A stretch of DNA of 64,000 nt from an uncultured Chthonomonas sp. (GTDB lineage: Bacteria; Armatimonadota; Chthonomonadetes; Chthonomonadales; Chthonomonadaceae), in the NCBI GenBank assembly GCA_903859705.1, contig CAIONQ010000023.1, positions 44,818-108,817 of the forward strand, given 5' to 3'. The position numbers and the translations under genes were made by a program. Numbering within the stretch: the first letter of the stretch is position 1; each line of letters opens with the position of its first letter. Positions 46,052-55,157 of the stretch are shown piece after piece. The notes beneath the pieces were generated by a model that was not told the DNA's origin, searched no databases, and saw only the letters and a program-made list of their open reading frames with translations.

Positions 46052-48091
46052 ATGTCCGTACGTTATCCCGCTCCTGCTCCGCCACTAACCCGCCGAGAGG
46101 AGATTGTAGATGTGCTGCACGGCACACCGGTACCGGATCCATATCGTTGGCTGGAAAACCAGAAGAGCCCGGAAACCAGGGCCTGGCTGAATGAGCAGAT
46201 TGAATACACAGATTCTGTGCTGAGCCAGTACCCGGGACGAGAGGCTATAGAAGATCGCCTTACTTCTCTCATGGATGCGGCCAGTGTTTCGGTGCCAGTA
46301 GAGCGCCATGGCGCATTCTACTTTATGCGCCGCAATGTTTCTCAGCAGCAGTACGTTATCTATAAACGCCAGGGTTTGCATGGTGCCGATGAGGTTCTTA
46401 TCGATCCCGCCGAAATCGAAGGCGCGGCCGATGACGATACTACCAGCATCAGCATTCTGGATGTCTCCAAAGATGCCGCACTCATCGCATACTCCGTTCG
46501 CCAGGGCGGCGAAGATGAGCTGGAGATCCGGCTGCGCTGCATACAGTCGCATCAGGATATCGGCGAGGCTTTGCCCCGAGGCCGGTATTTCGGAGTAGAA
46601 ATAGATGCCGATAATCAGGGGATCTACTACTCGGTGAACACGGAGCAAGGGCCACGTGTTAAGTACCATCGGTTTGGCACCAACCTGGATCAAGATCTGC
46701 TGCTGTTCGGAGAAGGGGTTGGGCCAGAGAAGATCATCGGCATCGGTATCACTCCAGATCGCTCCTGGCTGCAGATTGTTATCTACCACGGCTCCTCCGG
46801 CACTAAAACAGAGATTTACCTGCTTAACACGGCCACCAATGCCGTTACCACACTTGTTAACTCTCTGCCAGCCCGAAGCGACCTCACTATCTGTGGAGAC
46901 CTCATCTTCCTACGCACCAATTGGGAAGCACCCAATGGCAGGCTGTTCCGTCTGCCGTTAAGCGCAGCACCAAATGACACCTCTTGTTGGACTGAGATAG
47001 TTCCAGAAAATCCATTGGCCGTGCTGCAAAGCACTGGTGTCATCAATGGACGCATCTATCTTAATTATCTTCAGGATGTGGTGAGCTCCATATATTCCGT
47101 AGATGCAGATGGAAACAACCTGCAGGAGATCGCGTTGCCTGGCCTGGGTACCGCCTATGGGCCCTATGGCGATTGGGATGGGAAGGAGCTTTTCTTCGCA
47201 TTTAGCTCTTTTGTAACACCTTCGCAAATCTGGCATGTGGATGCAGAAACTGGGGATTCGGAACTCTGGGCAGCCCCGGAGCTTCCTATTGATCCAGATG
47301 CACTTGAGGTCTCACAGCAGTTCTACACATCTAAAGATGGCACGCGAGTGCCAATGTTCCTGGTGTATAAAAAGGGGCTTCAAAAAGATGGCAAGCGCCC
47401 GGTTTACTTAACGGGCTATGGCGGCTTTAGCCTGCCCCGCACGCCCTCATTTTCGTCACTTGCCACAGAGTGGGCAGAATCTGGTGGCATCTTCGTGCTG
47501 GTTAACCTTCGCGGCGGCGGTGAATACGGCGAAGCATGGCATAAGGCAGGCATGCGTGGCAATAAGCAAAACGTATTCGATGATCTGTATGCAGCTGCAG
47601 AGTGGCTAATTGCAGAAGGGTACACAGCATCTCGCCATATAGGTATATCGGGCCGAAGTAACGGCGGCTTACTGGTGGGGGCAGCCATCACCCAGCGCCC
47701 AGATCTCTTTGGTGCGGTGGTTTGCGGGTACCCACTGCTTGATATGGTGCGGTACCATCAGTTTCTGGTTGCGGGCTACTGGGTGCCAGAGTACGGCAGC
47801 TCGGAAGATGCGGAACAGCTGGGTTGGCTCCTTTCGTACAGCCCCTACCACAACGTAAAGCCAGGTACAGCCTATCCGCCCATAATGTTTGTTACCGGTG
47901 ATGCAGATACTCGTGTGGCCCCCCTGCATGCACGCAAAATGGCGGCGCTTATGCAGGCTGCCGTGCCGGCCGGCAGCACGGTTCTACTGAATTATGATGT
48001 GAAGTCTGGCCATTCTGAGGGTAAGCCTGTATCGCATGTTGTTGCCGATACCGCCGATGAAATCCTATTTCTTAGAACCCATATTGGCTGA
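46052..48091 (+). CDS. Prolyl oligopeptidase family serine peptidase (S9A)
   Basis: A cytosolic serine peptidase that cleaves short peptides after proline. An N-terminal beta-propeller covers about residues 70-400, followed by the alpha/beta-hydrolase domain. The catalytic Ser is in SGRSNGGLLVGA (about 536), the Asp in GDADTRVAPLHA (about 617) and the His in SGHSEGK (about 653). The start DPYRWLENQKSPETRAWLN is the usual S9A opening. GGAGAATTT precedes the ATG. No signal peptide is seen. It is followed 23 bp later by the acyltransferase gene, so the two are probably one transcript. Confidence 0.95.
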   Translation: MSVRYPAPAPPLTRREEIVDVLHGTPVPDPYRWLENQKSPETRAWLNEQIEYTDSVLSQYPGREAIEDRLTSLMDAASVSVPVERHGAFYFMRRNVSQQQYVIYKRQGLHGADEVLIDPAEIEGAADDDTTSISILDVSKDAALIAYSVRQGGEDELEIRLRCIQSHQDIGEALPRGRYFGVEIDADNQGIYYSVNTEQGPRVKYHRFGTNLDQDLLLFGEGVGPEKIIGIGITPDRSWLQIVIYHGSSGTKTEIYLLNTATNAVTTLVNSLPARSDLTICGDLIFLRTNWEAPNGRLFRLPLSAAPNDTSCWTEIVPENPLAVLQSTGVINGRIYLNYLQDVVSSIYSVDADGNNLQEIALPGLGTAYGPYGDWDGKELFFAFSSFVTPSQIWHVDAETGDSELWAAPELPIDPDALEVSQQFYTSKDGTRVPMFLVYKKGLQKDGKRPVYLTGYGGFSLPRTPSFSSLATEWAESGGIFVLVNLRGGGEYGEAWHKAGMRGNKQNVFDDLYAAAEWLIAEGYTASRHIGISGRSNGGLLVGAAITQRPDLFGAVVCGYPLLDMVRYHQFLVAGYWVPEYGSSEDAEQLGWLLSYSPYHNVKPGTAYPPIMFVTGDADTRVAPLHARKMAALMQAAVPAGSTVLLNYDVKSGHSEGKPVSHVVADTADEILFLRTHIG

Positions 48092-48114
48092 CATCGGCGG
48101 AGGAGCCTGTTCTT

Positions 48115-48840
48115 ATGCCCTACTGGTTAGCCCGGCCTATCTTCTGGTTTGTGTTTCGGGTTCTGTTCTTTGTGTTGGGTGGCATTCGGTTTGAGGGGCG
48201 CGAAAATGTGCCCCTTAATTCCGGGGCTCTCATCACACCTAACCATATCAGTGATGCCGATCCGCCATCTGTGGCAGTGGCGCTGCCGCGTGCCTGCTGG
48301 TGTATGGCTAAAGAAGAGATCCTCAATATGCCAGTTGTGGGTGCCATTAGCCGCTGGCTTCACGGATTTCCTGTTAAGCGCTACACCGCCGATCGCAATG
48401 CCCTGCGCCGCGCAGAGCAGCTGCTGAAACAGGGAGAAGCGGTGATCATCTTTCCAGAAGGGCGAATTAGCCCGGATGGCACTATATGGCCGCTGCTCCC
48501 CGGCGTGCTGCTTATCGCCCGCAGCGCGGGCGTTCCCATTGTTCCCACCATCATCATCGGCACCGATCGGATCGTGCCGTTGGGTTCCCTCATTCCCAGG
48601 CCAACTTTTAGAAAATCAATCGTGAGATTTGGTCCGCCAGTAACGGTAGAACAGCTAACCCTGGGCAAAAAAGGCGGCGAAGCGCTGAAGGTGGGGGCAG
48701 AGCGCTTGCGCCAGATTATGAAGGCGCTTCAGGCCGGCCAACCCTACCCGGATCTGGCAACAATCACCTCTTACGAAGAGCCTTACCGCGGGGAAGTGGA
48801 AGCGGAATCCCAAACAGAAGATCAGGCTATAAACGCCTGA
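48115..48840 (+). CDS. plsC: 1-acyl-sn-glycerol-3-phosphate acyltransferase
   Basis: Transfers an acyl chain to lysophosphatidic acid, giving phosphatidic acid for membrane lipids. The HX4D motif is NHISDAD (His44, Asp49), the glycerol-phosphate site is IFPEGRIS, and a hydrophobic anchor covers residues 3-24. At 241 residues it is normal for PlsC. A TCAGGC...GCCTGA dyad of 7 bp overlaps its stop codon. It may be the third gene of the run that starts with the alpha-galactosidase. Confidence 0.92.
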   Translation: MPYWLARPIFWFVFRVLFFVLGGIRFEGRENVPLNSGALITPNHISDADPPSVAVALPRACWCMAKEEILNMPVVGAISRWLHGFPVKRYTADRNALRRAEQLLKQGEAVIIFPEGRISPDGTIWPLLPGVLLIARSAGVPIVPTIIIGTDRIVPLGSLIPRPTFRKSIVRFGPPVTVEQLTLGKKGGEALKVGAERLRQIMKALQAGQPYPDLATITSYEEPYRGEVEAESQTEDQAINA

Positions 48841-48841
48841 T
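48821..48841 (+). other. Small dyad overlapping the plsC stop
   Basis: ATCAGGC (48821-48827) and GCCTGAT (48835-48841) are complementary around a 7-base loop. It overlaps the stop codon and has no T-tract, so it is at most a weak terminator or pause. Confidence 0.25.
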
Positions 48842-49032
48842 ATAATGGCTCCGTAGGGTACCTGATTACCAAATAATGCCTGCTTTTGCTGCATGCATTA
48901 CAAAAACGTATGCACTATTCGCGCCGCGTTATGCTTAAATGCGGGAGAGTGCTTTTCGGGGTACAATACTCGCTGTGAGGGCCCGTTCACGAGGCACTCA
49001 ATCTCTTTAGAACTCTTGAGGAGGACGGCCCA

Positions 49033-49293
49033 ATGGCCTACATTATTACCGAACCGTGCGTCGGCGTTAAAGACAAAGCTTGCGTGGCGGTATGCCCGGT
49101 AGATTGCATCCACGAAGGCAATGCCGATCTGGATGGCGCATCGGTCGACATGCTGTTCATCAACCCCGATGAGTGCATCGACTGCGGCCTGTGCGAGCCG
49201 GAGTGCCCCGTAACCGCTATCTTTGCTGATAGCGATGTTCCGAAGCAGTGGGAGAAGTTTATCCCGCTCAACGCCAACTTCTTCAAGAAGTAA
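49033..49293 (+). CDS. 7Fe ferredoxin
   Basis: An 86-residue electron carrier with two iron-sulfur clusters. The first motif is CVGVKDKACVAVCPVDC, with the wide spacing of the 3Fe-4S cluster; the second is CIDCGLCEPECP for the 4Fe-4S cluster. The pattern matches seven-iron ferredoxins of the Azotobacter FdI and Thermus type, including the helix-rich tail. A strong Shine-Dalgarno (TTGAGGAGGA) precedes the ATG, so it is likely well expressed. It begins a rightward run with the PduO gene 9 bp downstream, although no partner oxidoreductase is seen. Confidence 0.94.
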   Translation: MAYIITEPCVGVKDKACVAVCPVDCIHEGNADLDGASVDMLFINPDECIDCGLCEPECPVTAIFADSDVPKQWEKFIPLNANFFKK

Positions 49294-49302
49294 TCGCTGC
49301 GT

Positions 49303-49914
49303 ATGGCATTTCGCATATACACCCGCACCGGCGATGCCGGCGAAACCGGCCTTTTTGGCGGCCAGCGTGTGCCCAAAGATAGTAATCGAGTTGAAGCGTA
49401 CGGCGCCGTGGATGAATTGAACGCATCCATCGGCGCTGTGCGTGCTTCTATTTCTTCTATCGCCTCAGAAGCACCCGCCCATCTCATAGATATTGATGCC
49501 CTGCTGCATCGCATTCAGCACGATCTGTTTCTGCTGGGCTCAGATCTTGCTACACCACAATCCAGCGCAACTGCAGCAACAGCACGTATTGCCCGCATGA
49601 ACCCTCAGCGTGTGGATGCTCTGGAGGAAGAAATCGACCGCTATGAAGCGGAACTCCAGCCGCTAAAGCAGTTTATTCTGCCCGGAGGCACCCCACAGGC
49701 CGCGTCTCTGCACGTTGCACGCACTGTGTGCCGCCGTGCCGAAAGGCGCGCCATTACTCTGGTCGCCATTGCCAGGGAAACAGATTCCGAAGGCGATCTC
49801 AATCCTGAGGCCATTCGCTACCTTAACCGACTCTCAGATCTACTGTTTGTGCTGGCACGTGCGGCCAACCATCGGGCGGGCGTGCCGGATGTACCCTGGA
49901 ACCCGGAGGCGTGA
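49303..49914 (+). CDS. pduO: PduO-type cob(I)alamin adenosyltransferase
   Basis: Adenosylates reduced cobalamin with ATP, giving coenzyme B12. The ATP-binding start IYTRTGDAGETGLFGG is diagnostic, YGAVDELNASIGAVRA forms the next helix, and RAERRAI...NRLSDLLFVLAR completes the trimer-forming helices. At 203 residues it is a typical single-domain enzyme. It has no good Shine-Dalgarno of its own and begins 9 bp after the ferredoxin stop, suggesting translational coupling. The ferredoxin could supply the electron that reduces cob(II)alamin, which is inference. Confidence 0.93.
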   Translation: MAFRIYTRTGDAGETGLFGGQRVPKDSNRVEAYGAVDELNASIGAVRASISSIASEAPAHLIDIDALLHRIQHDLFLLGSDLATPQSSATAATARIARMNPQRVDALEEEIDRYEAELQPLKQFILPGGTPQAASLHVARTVCRRAERRAITLVAIARETDSEGDLNPEAIRYLNRLSDLLFVLARAANHRAGVPDVPWNPEA

Positions 49915-49915
49915 A

Positions 49916-51181
49916 ATGTTGGCGTCGTCCCTCCTCAAAGCGGCACCTTTCTCTCAGAAAATCACTGTCGGCTCTGCATTTCGCTCTGGCTGCGCCTGCC
50001 TCTTGATAGCAGCGGTAAGTACAGCTTCCTCCAGCAGCTGCATTGCACAAATAAGTCTTCCTAAAGGCGGAGTTCGCGCCCATCGCCAGCTTGATTCTGC
50101 GCCCCTACGCGTCCTTACCCTCATGGCAGATGCTTACGCGCGTATGGGTTCTGTAGAAATCAATAGTGTTTACACCGCACCAGAAAAAATTAAACAGCCT
50201 GCAGAAGGGCCAGCTCCTGCTCCTGCTACTTCAGGGGTAACTCCGCCCGCCACTGCTGCTGCTCAAAATCCGCTGCCGCCACCGGTAAATCTTACAGATG
50301 CTGTCGCCACAGGCGATGATGTTAAAACCCGCCGAACGTACCGTGTGGTGCACCTTACATATGCCACGCCAAATCTTCTTACCGTAACCGATAAAGCCCC
50401 GGATGAAAACGACCCCACGCGTTTTGCGCAGTGGGTGTGCGATGGCAAGCTGTTCAGCGCCTTTGTGCCGCACGCCCATGGCTCTGAAGATCTGCTCTAC
50501 ACGCAAGAAAAGGCACCACGCAGCATCAGGCAGTTTCCAAATCTACAGTACCTTAGCTCCTCAGGCATTGAACTTGTGATGATGATGGGCGTTAACCCCT
50601 TCTCTAATTTAAATGCAGAAACGGTGGATCTAAGCATGGATCCGCCAAAAGTTATTCGTCAGGTACCAACTGAAGTGGTTGTAATGAGCTCGGTGGCCCG
50701 CAGGCAACTCACCACCCTGCACATGTACATCGGGAAAGCCGATCACCTGCTGTATCGATTGGAAACCGATGTAACTCCACTGGATAAATCGGGCTCGGTT
50801 CGCATTGGCGATGCCATCGATGAGCAGGATCCCACCTACTCGGTAGATGACAATCAAACTCCCGTTGGCTCGGATCCAGATCATCCTCTGGAAGCAAACG
50901 ATATCGCAACCAGCGTACGCCAGGGCAATGTAAACATCCATCTTCAGTATGATAATTTCTATGTCCCTGTAACGCACGTAGAACGTGAGGCGTTCAAATT
51001 TACACCACCCTCTTCGCAGATTGGGCCAGTAACTCGTGTGGCCAGGCTGTTTACCGCTGCCGGCCAGGAAACAGCCATGGATCCGAATGCGCGCCGCCTT
51101 GCCGATCTAATCAGGCGCAGCCGCAAAAATCACTCAAAGCCCGTTAAAGATATAAAACCAATTCATGAAATTGCGCCCTGA
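49916..51181 (+). CDS. Secreted protein, possibly LolA/DUF2092-like
   Basis: A 421-residue exported protein. A signal peptide covers about residues 1-45, and a Pro/Ala-rich linker (EGPAPAPATSGVTPPATAA) lies near residues 100-120. The rest has the sheet pattern of outer-membrane lipoprotein carrier-like proteins (RTYRVVHLTYATPNLLTVTDKAP, FAQWVCDGKLFSAFVP), which is weak similarity only. The start ATG follows the PduO stop by one base and has GGAGG 7 bases upstream. The last 17 bases overlap the start of the next gene. The role is unknown. Confidence 0.6.
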   Translation: MLASSLLKAAPFSQKITVGSAFRSGCACLLIAAVSTASSSSCIAQISLPKGGVRAHRQLDSAPLRVLTLMADAYARMGSVEINSVYTAPEKIKQPAEGPAPAPATSGVTPPATAAAQNPLPPPVNLTDAVATGDDVKTRRTYRVVHLTYATPNLLTVTDKAPDENDPTRFAQWVCDGKLFSAFVPHAHGSEDLLYTQEKAPRSIRQFPNLQYLSSSGIELVMMMGVNPFSNLNAETVDLSMDPPKVIRQVPTEVVVMSSVARRQLTTLHMYIGKADHLLYRLETDVTPLDKSGSVRIGDAIDEQDPTYSVDDNQTPVGSDPDHPLEANDIATSVRQGNVNIHLQYDNFYVPVTHVEREAFKFTPPSSQIGPVTRVARLFTAAGQETAMDPNARRLADLIRRSRKNHSKPVKDIKPIHEIAP

Positions 51182-52145
51182 TTTACGCACCCTGTTGGAT
51201 GTGCCCATTATGCAGGCGCCCACCGGCAGCATAGCCGGCCCAGAGTTGTGTGCGGCCGTTTCAGAGGCAGGCGGAATAGGAGGCATGGGCCTCACCTGGA
51301 CACCGCCAGAGCTTGCCGTTGCTGCAGTTAAACAGGTGCTCACAAAAACAGACCGCCCTTTTCTGGTTAATTTTGCTCTCGCATTTCCACCTGCCTCCTT
51401 GCCTGCTGTGCTGCAAGCTGGGGCACCAATCATCAGCTTCTCGTGGGGAGATGCAGGCCCTTACATTCAACAGGTACATACTGCTGGTGCCCTCTGCGGC
51501 ATCCAGGTAACCTCCGCAGAAGGGGCACGATATGCAGCTTCCATCAAAGCAGACTTTATTATTTGCCAGGGTATTGAAGCGGGTGGCCACGTGCAATCCA
51601 GCACTCCACTTGCATATCTGCTGCCACAGGTGCTGGCGGCAGCATCTGGTATGCCAGTAGTTGCATCGGGCGGTATCGGCAATGCGCAGCAGGCTCGGCA
51701 GTTTCTTGGTGCAGGCGCAGCCGCCGTTATGATGGGCACACGCTTTGTAGCCACGCAGGAGAGCAGGGCCCACCCGTTATACAGGGAACTGCTGGTACAA
51801 TCTCGCGCTTCAGATACAGCTCTAACAGTTTGCTTTGATGGGGGATGGCAGGGTGCTATCCACCGTGTTCTGCGCAATAACACGCTTTCTGCCTGGGAAG
51901 CAGTGGGTTCTCCGCCTGCCGGGTTACGGCCAGGCGAAGGAGAGATACTTGGCTTCAACGCGGCCGGTGAGGAGATTGAGCGTTACAGCGATGCAGCCCC
52001 ACGCAGTGGTTTTAGGGGTGATGTTGCCGCCATGTGTTTGTATGCCGGGTGTTCTGTTGAGCATATCAACACTATTCCAACAGTAGCAGAGTTGATGGCG
52101 CAATTGAGGTGTGAGCTTATTCGCAACGAGGAACATCAGGCATAG
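51165..52145 (+). CDS. Nitronate monooxygenase-like FMN enzyme
   Basis: A 326-residue TIM-barrel flavoprotein of the 2-nitropropane dioxygenase/nitronate monooxygenase family. It opens DVPIMQAPTGSIAGPELCAA and carries the FMN-phosphate segments VVASGGIGNAQQARQFLGAGA and AVMMGTRFVAT. The catalytic His is expected in IEAGGHVQSS. Such enzymes oxidise alkyl nitronates; some members instead reduce enoyl-ACP in lipid metabolism, so the substrate is uncertain. It overlaps the preceding gene by 17 bp and has no clear Shine-Dalgarno. Confidence 0.88.
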   Translation: MKLRPDLRTLLDVPIMQAPTGSIAGPELCAAVSEAGGIGGMGLTWTPPELAVAAVKQVLTKTDRPFLVNFALAFPPASLPAVLQAGAPIISFSWGDAGPYIQQVHTAGALCGIQVTSAEGARYAASIKADFIICQGIEAGGHVQSSTPLAYLLPQVLAAASGMPVVASGGIGNAQQARQFLGAGAAAVMMGTRFVATQESRAHPLYRELLVQSRASDTALTVCFDGGWQGAIHRVLRNNTLSAWEAVGSPPAGLRPGEGEILGFNAAGEEIERYSDAAPRSGFRGDVAAMCLYAGCSVEHINTIPTVAELMAQLRCELIRNEEHQA

Positions 52146-52209
52146 ATGTCCGCGTCACATAACATATCTGGGGTTGATGGCGCAACGGCGCATGGAAAGC
52201 AGGAGCGAG

Positions 52210-52839
52210 ATGGCTGGCAGTTCAGATTTTAAGGGAAGGCTCTCGGGCCTGTTCAAAGGGCTTAAGCAGGCCGCAGGCGATGCTGTAGAAACCAGCCAGG
52301 TAGCAATGGCGCGCGGCAAAACAGCTTCAAGGGCGGTTACAACAGATTCTGGCGAGCTAATTGTGGATGCCGGGCACATAATCGATGATGCCGTCATCGC
52401 CTATGCAAAGCAAACGGGCAGGCTGCCCGCACTTGTGGCCGCGGCTGTGGCTTCGCAGGCGCAGGACCTGCGTGAAAAGGCCAGATCTGCTTACGATGCC
52501 ACGCCAGACGGAATAGAAGCAAAATCGCTTGCGTCTTCAGATCAGTATATCGCGGCAAGGGCGTATATTGGCTGGATTGCCGCCACCGATGTAACCGATA
52601 TCCGTGGCAATACCATAGTGCCCGCGGGCAAGAAGATTGACGACGAAGATGTACGCGCCGTGCGGCAAGCGGAGCAGCTCTCCGCGCTCATCTACTCGGC
52701 CCAGCAATCACCCCCACCATCAAGGCCCGTAGTTGCTCCCCCGCCCAAAGGGCCGGTTGTTGTAACACCCTCCCAGGCACAGCGTACAGCCCGGCCACTG
52801 TCATCCTACTACGATGAAGAGGAAGCGGAAGGGAAGTAG
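52210..52839 (+). CDS. Unknown protein with duplicated RpoC-like motif
   Basis: A 209-residue cytosolic protein. Two related stretches, SGELIVDAGHIIDDAVIAYA and GNTIVPAGKKIDDEDVRAVR, lie about 100 residues apart. Each has the pattern G-x-x-IV-x-AG-x-x-IDD and resembles the hybrid-barrel loop of RNA polymerase beta' (VIVPAGEVID-like). The central segment (REKARSAYDATPDGIEAKSL) is helical, and the C-terminus is Pro-rich with an acidic tail (YYDEEEAEGK). The ATG at 52210 has AGGAG just upstream; the frame extends 33 residues further back. No family is recognised. Confidence 0.6.
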   Translation: MAGSSDFKGRLSGLFKGLKQAAGDAVETSQVAMARGKTASRAVTTDSGELIVDAGHIIDDAVIAYAKQTGRLPALVAAAVASQAQDLREKARSAYDATPDGIEAKSLASSDQYIAARAYIGWIAATDVTDIRGNTIVPAGKKIDDEDVRAVRQAEQLSALIYSAQQSPPPSRPVVAPPPKGPVVVTPSQAQRTARPLSSYYDEEEAEGK

Positions 52840-52847
52840 GCATAACT

Positions 52848-53900
52848 TCAATCCTTGCCTATTACTATCACGGTGAACGAACCAGGTTTCATAGAGCCAC
52901 GCGTAGCCGGAGCACCCGGTTTTGCTCCGGCTGTAGGCGCCGCTGCCTCCGCATACTCTGCCGTTATCAGGTAGATGCGGCCCGTTTGCGAATCCAGGCT
53001 CAGGCGCTTTGTTCCAGGCAGAGTGGTTACGGTTTGCTCAACAACGAACTCTGTGGGTGATTTCTCTTTTATTATCGTTAGCGTGCCATCTGCATTGGCG
53101 AAAAAACACTCCATCGTTTTGGGATTGAATGCCGCCGCACTGCACCCTTTGCCTATAGGCAAGCGTGAAATCACCTTTCCTGTCTGCGTATCAATCATGG
53201 CGGTTATCTGGGGATCTCGGCTCGCAACAAACAGAACATGGTTTTTGGTATCCAGAGCCATGCCTTCACTCTTTCCAACCACGCCATCCAGATTGATGGT
53301 AGATCTAATCTCCATCGCCTTTGCATCTATCACCACAACGCTCTGCCTGTCTTCAATATCAACATAAATCAGGCCCGCCCCATCACTGGCCGATTGCTCT
53401 ATCTCGCCACCAACCGCAAGCGTGCCCAGCACGGCACCATCCTTCGCATCCAGCACCGTTAATCCTGGCTCACTTCTGCCCTGTACAAATATCCGGTGCG
53501 TGAGCGCATCGGCCATTATGCCCGCTGGCTTGCCCTCAATGGGAACACGCTTAATTACAGCACCGGTACCTGTGTCCCATATAGCAACAGGTGAGCTCGC
53601 CGCAAACGCGCGCTTCAGTTCAGAATCAATAGCTACATTTCTCGCCGATACTCCACTAATCTCCCCGGCTGGCTTCAGAGTTGCTAAATCAAAGATCGAA
53701 ATGTGTGGTTTGTCGCCTGATCTGGGTATGTAAAGTTTGCCAGCAGTTGCATCCACAATCGGCCAATCAAAACCTCCATCGCCTCCCAGTTTTACGGTGC
53801 GCCGCACACGGTATGTGCCATCCGCTTTTTGTTCCCTTGCATCCACAGCAAGAGAACAAAAGGCTATACAAAGCGCCAGTAGGCAAGGGCAAATCTTCAA
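52848..53900 (-). CDS. YncE-like beta-propeller protein, copy B
   Basis: A 350-residue exported propeller, paralogous to the gene at 40042-41118. Both share TVKLGGDGGFD or TKVGGDGGFD, ASSPVAIWDTGTGAVIKRV or SSSPVAMWDTQTLKVIKTI, the stretch SDGAGLIYVDIEDRQSVVVI, and the Pro/Gly tail APATRGSMKPGSF. A signal peptide covers about residues 1-20. It converges on the preceding gene with an 8-bp gap. A pair of near-identical designs 12 kb apart suggests duplication; the role is unknown. Confidence 0.85.
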   Translation of the reverse strand: MKICPCLLALCIAFCSLAVDAREQKADGTYRVRRTVKLGGDGGFDWPIVDATAGKLYIPRSGDKPHISIFDLATLKPAGEISGVSARNVAIDSELKRAFAASSPVAIWDTGTGAVIKRVPIEGKPAGIMADALTHRIFVQGRSEPGLTVLDAKDGAVLGTLAVGGEIEQSASDGAGLIYVDIEDRQSVVVIDAKAMEIRSTINLDGVVGKSEGMALDTKNHVLFVASRDPQITAMIDTQTGKVISRLPIGKGCSAAAFNPKTMECFFANADGTLTIIKEKSPTEFVVEQTVTTLPGTKRLSLDSQTGRIYLITAEYAEAAAPTAGAKPGAPATRGSMKPGSFTVIVIGKD

Positions 53901-53944
53901 CGTCCGGTCTCCGTCAGTAACATAGCTTCAGCAGACTGATGTGG

Positions 53945-54823
53945 TTACTTTCCACCAAAAGCGCTCTTTACGGGCTTGCCATCAAGCGAATTGGGCAGGC
54001 GTACCCCAAGCAGCCAAAGGGCAGTCGCAGTGGTATCGCACGTGCTTACCCTTTGTGAAATGTGGAAACCGGGCTTAACGCCTTTGCCGCTTACAATCCA
54101 CGGGATATGCATGTCCACAAGCTGAGTAGATCCATGCGTTTTGTCGTGCCCACCATGGTCTGCAGTGAGGATGAACACGCAGTCGTCGGCAAACCCGGCG
54201 CGGGTAACGGCATCCTTAAGAATGGAAAGGGCCTCGTCCTCGTCAGCAAAAGCCTGCACCTGCTCTGGAGAACCCCATCCATGGGAGTGCCCTGCACCAT
54301 CCGAGTCTGCAAAGTGCACAAAGCAAAGGTTTGGCTTCTTTTCAACAATAAAAGTTGCTGCCTCCTTCGCCACCGCTTTTGCGGCATATTCTGGTACGGC
54401 AAATCCATCTAGCGTTCCGGGCACATTAAGGTGTTTGAACTTTTCTTTGCCTGCAAAAAGCCCCGTAGTAAAGCCTGCAGATTTTGCGTACGCGAACACA
54501 GTTGGCACTTGAACCAACCCTTTTTCGGGCTTCCATTCGTTCCAGTCTATGAGGTGTTTATCCGGTTCAACACCGGTTAACATCGAAGTATGAGATACCA
54601 GAGTGATGCTCGGCACCACGGTAAATGCCTCCCAGGTACCCGCGCCATCCTTCAGCATCTTCTGCAACACTGGCATGGTGCTCTGCTGCATAACGGTGGG
54701 CTTACCACCATCAAAACTAACGATAATTACGTGCCTGGTAACAGGGCCAGCTAGCGACTTAATTGGAACGAAGGCAAGAAATAAAGCGGAGATCACCCCT
54801 GCAAAGCACTTTCGGAAATTCAT
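53945..54823 (-). CDS. Alkaline phosphatase/nucleotide phosphodiesterase-like enzyme
   Basis: A 292-residue exported enzyme of the type I phosphodiesterase/nucleotide pyrophosphatase family. A signal peptide covers about residues 1-26. The metal-binding and nucleophile motifs are IVSFDGGKP, the Thr/Ser of TVVPSITLVSHTSMLTG, FVHFADSDGAGHSHG and ADHGGHDKTHG. The order and spacing match the family, and the two zinc ions would be bound by these Asp and His residues. At 292 residues it is shorter than the usual 400-450. The ATG at 54823 is preferred over the longer frame because the signal peptide then starts immediately. Confidence 0.88.
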   Translation of the reverse strand: MNFRKCFAGVISALFLAFVPIKSLAGPVTRHVIIVSFDGGKPTVMQQSTMPVLQKMLKDGAGTWEAFTVVPSITLVSHTSMLTGVEPDKHLIDWNEWKPEKGLVQVPTVFAYAKSAGFTTGLFAGKEKFKHLNVPGTLDGFAVPEYAAKAVAKEAATFIVEKKPNLCFVHFADSDGAGHSHGWGSPEQVQAFADEDEALSILKDAVTRAGFADDCVFILTADHGGHDKTHGSTQLVDMHIPWIVSGKGVKPGFHISQRVSTCDTTATALWLLGVRLPNSLDGKPVKSAFGGK

Positions 54824-55157
54824 AATACAGACATTGCTCCTGAAATACTCCGGCATGAAAGAGACCTTCTACGCCATGCCAGAAAAACCCGGTTTGTTAC
54901 CGCACCGCACTCAATTGCAGATGCACCGCTCATTTTGACAACCCAATCTTAGAATCCTCTCAGAAATATCTAATGTTATATGGGCAGATGCCCGCTTAAT
55001 GGTCATACGTATAGCCTTACAGGAAAATGGCCCCCATCCTGTGGATGAGGGCCACAATGCTCTGCTGGCGGTTACCCATTTGCTTGCGAATGGTGCAAAG
55101 CAGCGAAAATAACGCCTGGTCTCCCGCCTCCCCATCAAAAGCGCCCTAACTCCCCCC
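54824..55157. other. Non-coding gap with terminator
   Basis: The 334-bp gap contains the terminator described next and no credible gene; the phosphodiesterase promoter should lie here but no strong pair was found. Confidence 0.4.
55024..55054 (-). terminator. Intrinsic terminator of the DUF4139 operon
   Basis: Arms TGGCCCCCATCC (55028-55039) and GGATGAGGGCCA (55043-55054) pair over 11 of 12 positions with a TGT loop. On the minus strand the stem is followed by TTTTCC, the normal layout for a terminator of the leftward DUF4139 pair. Confidence 0.65.

Noticed and set aside
48821..48841. Dyad overlapping the plsC stop as an intrinsic terminator
   Set aside because: There is no T-tract and the stem is short, so it was listed only as a weak element.
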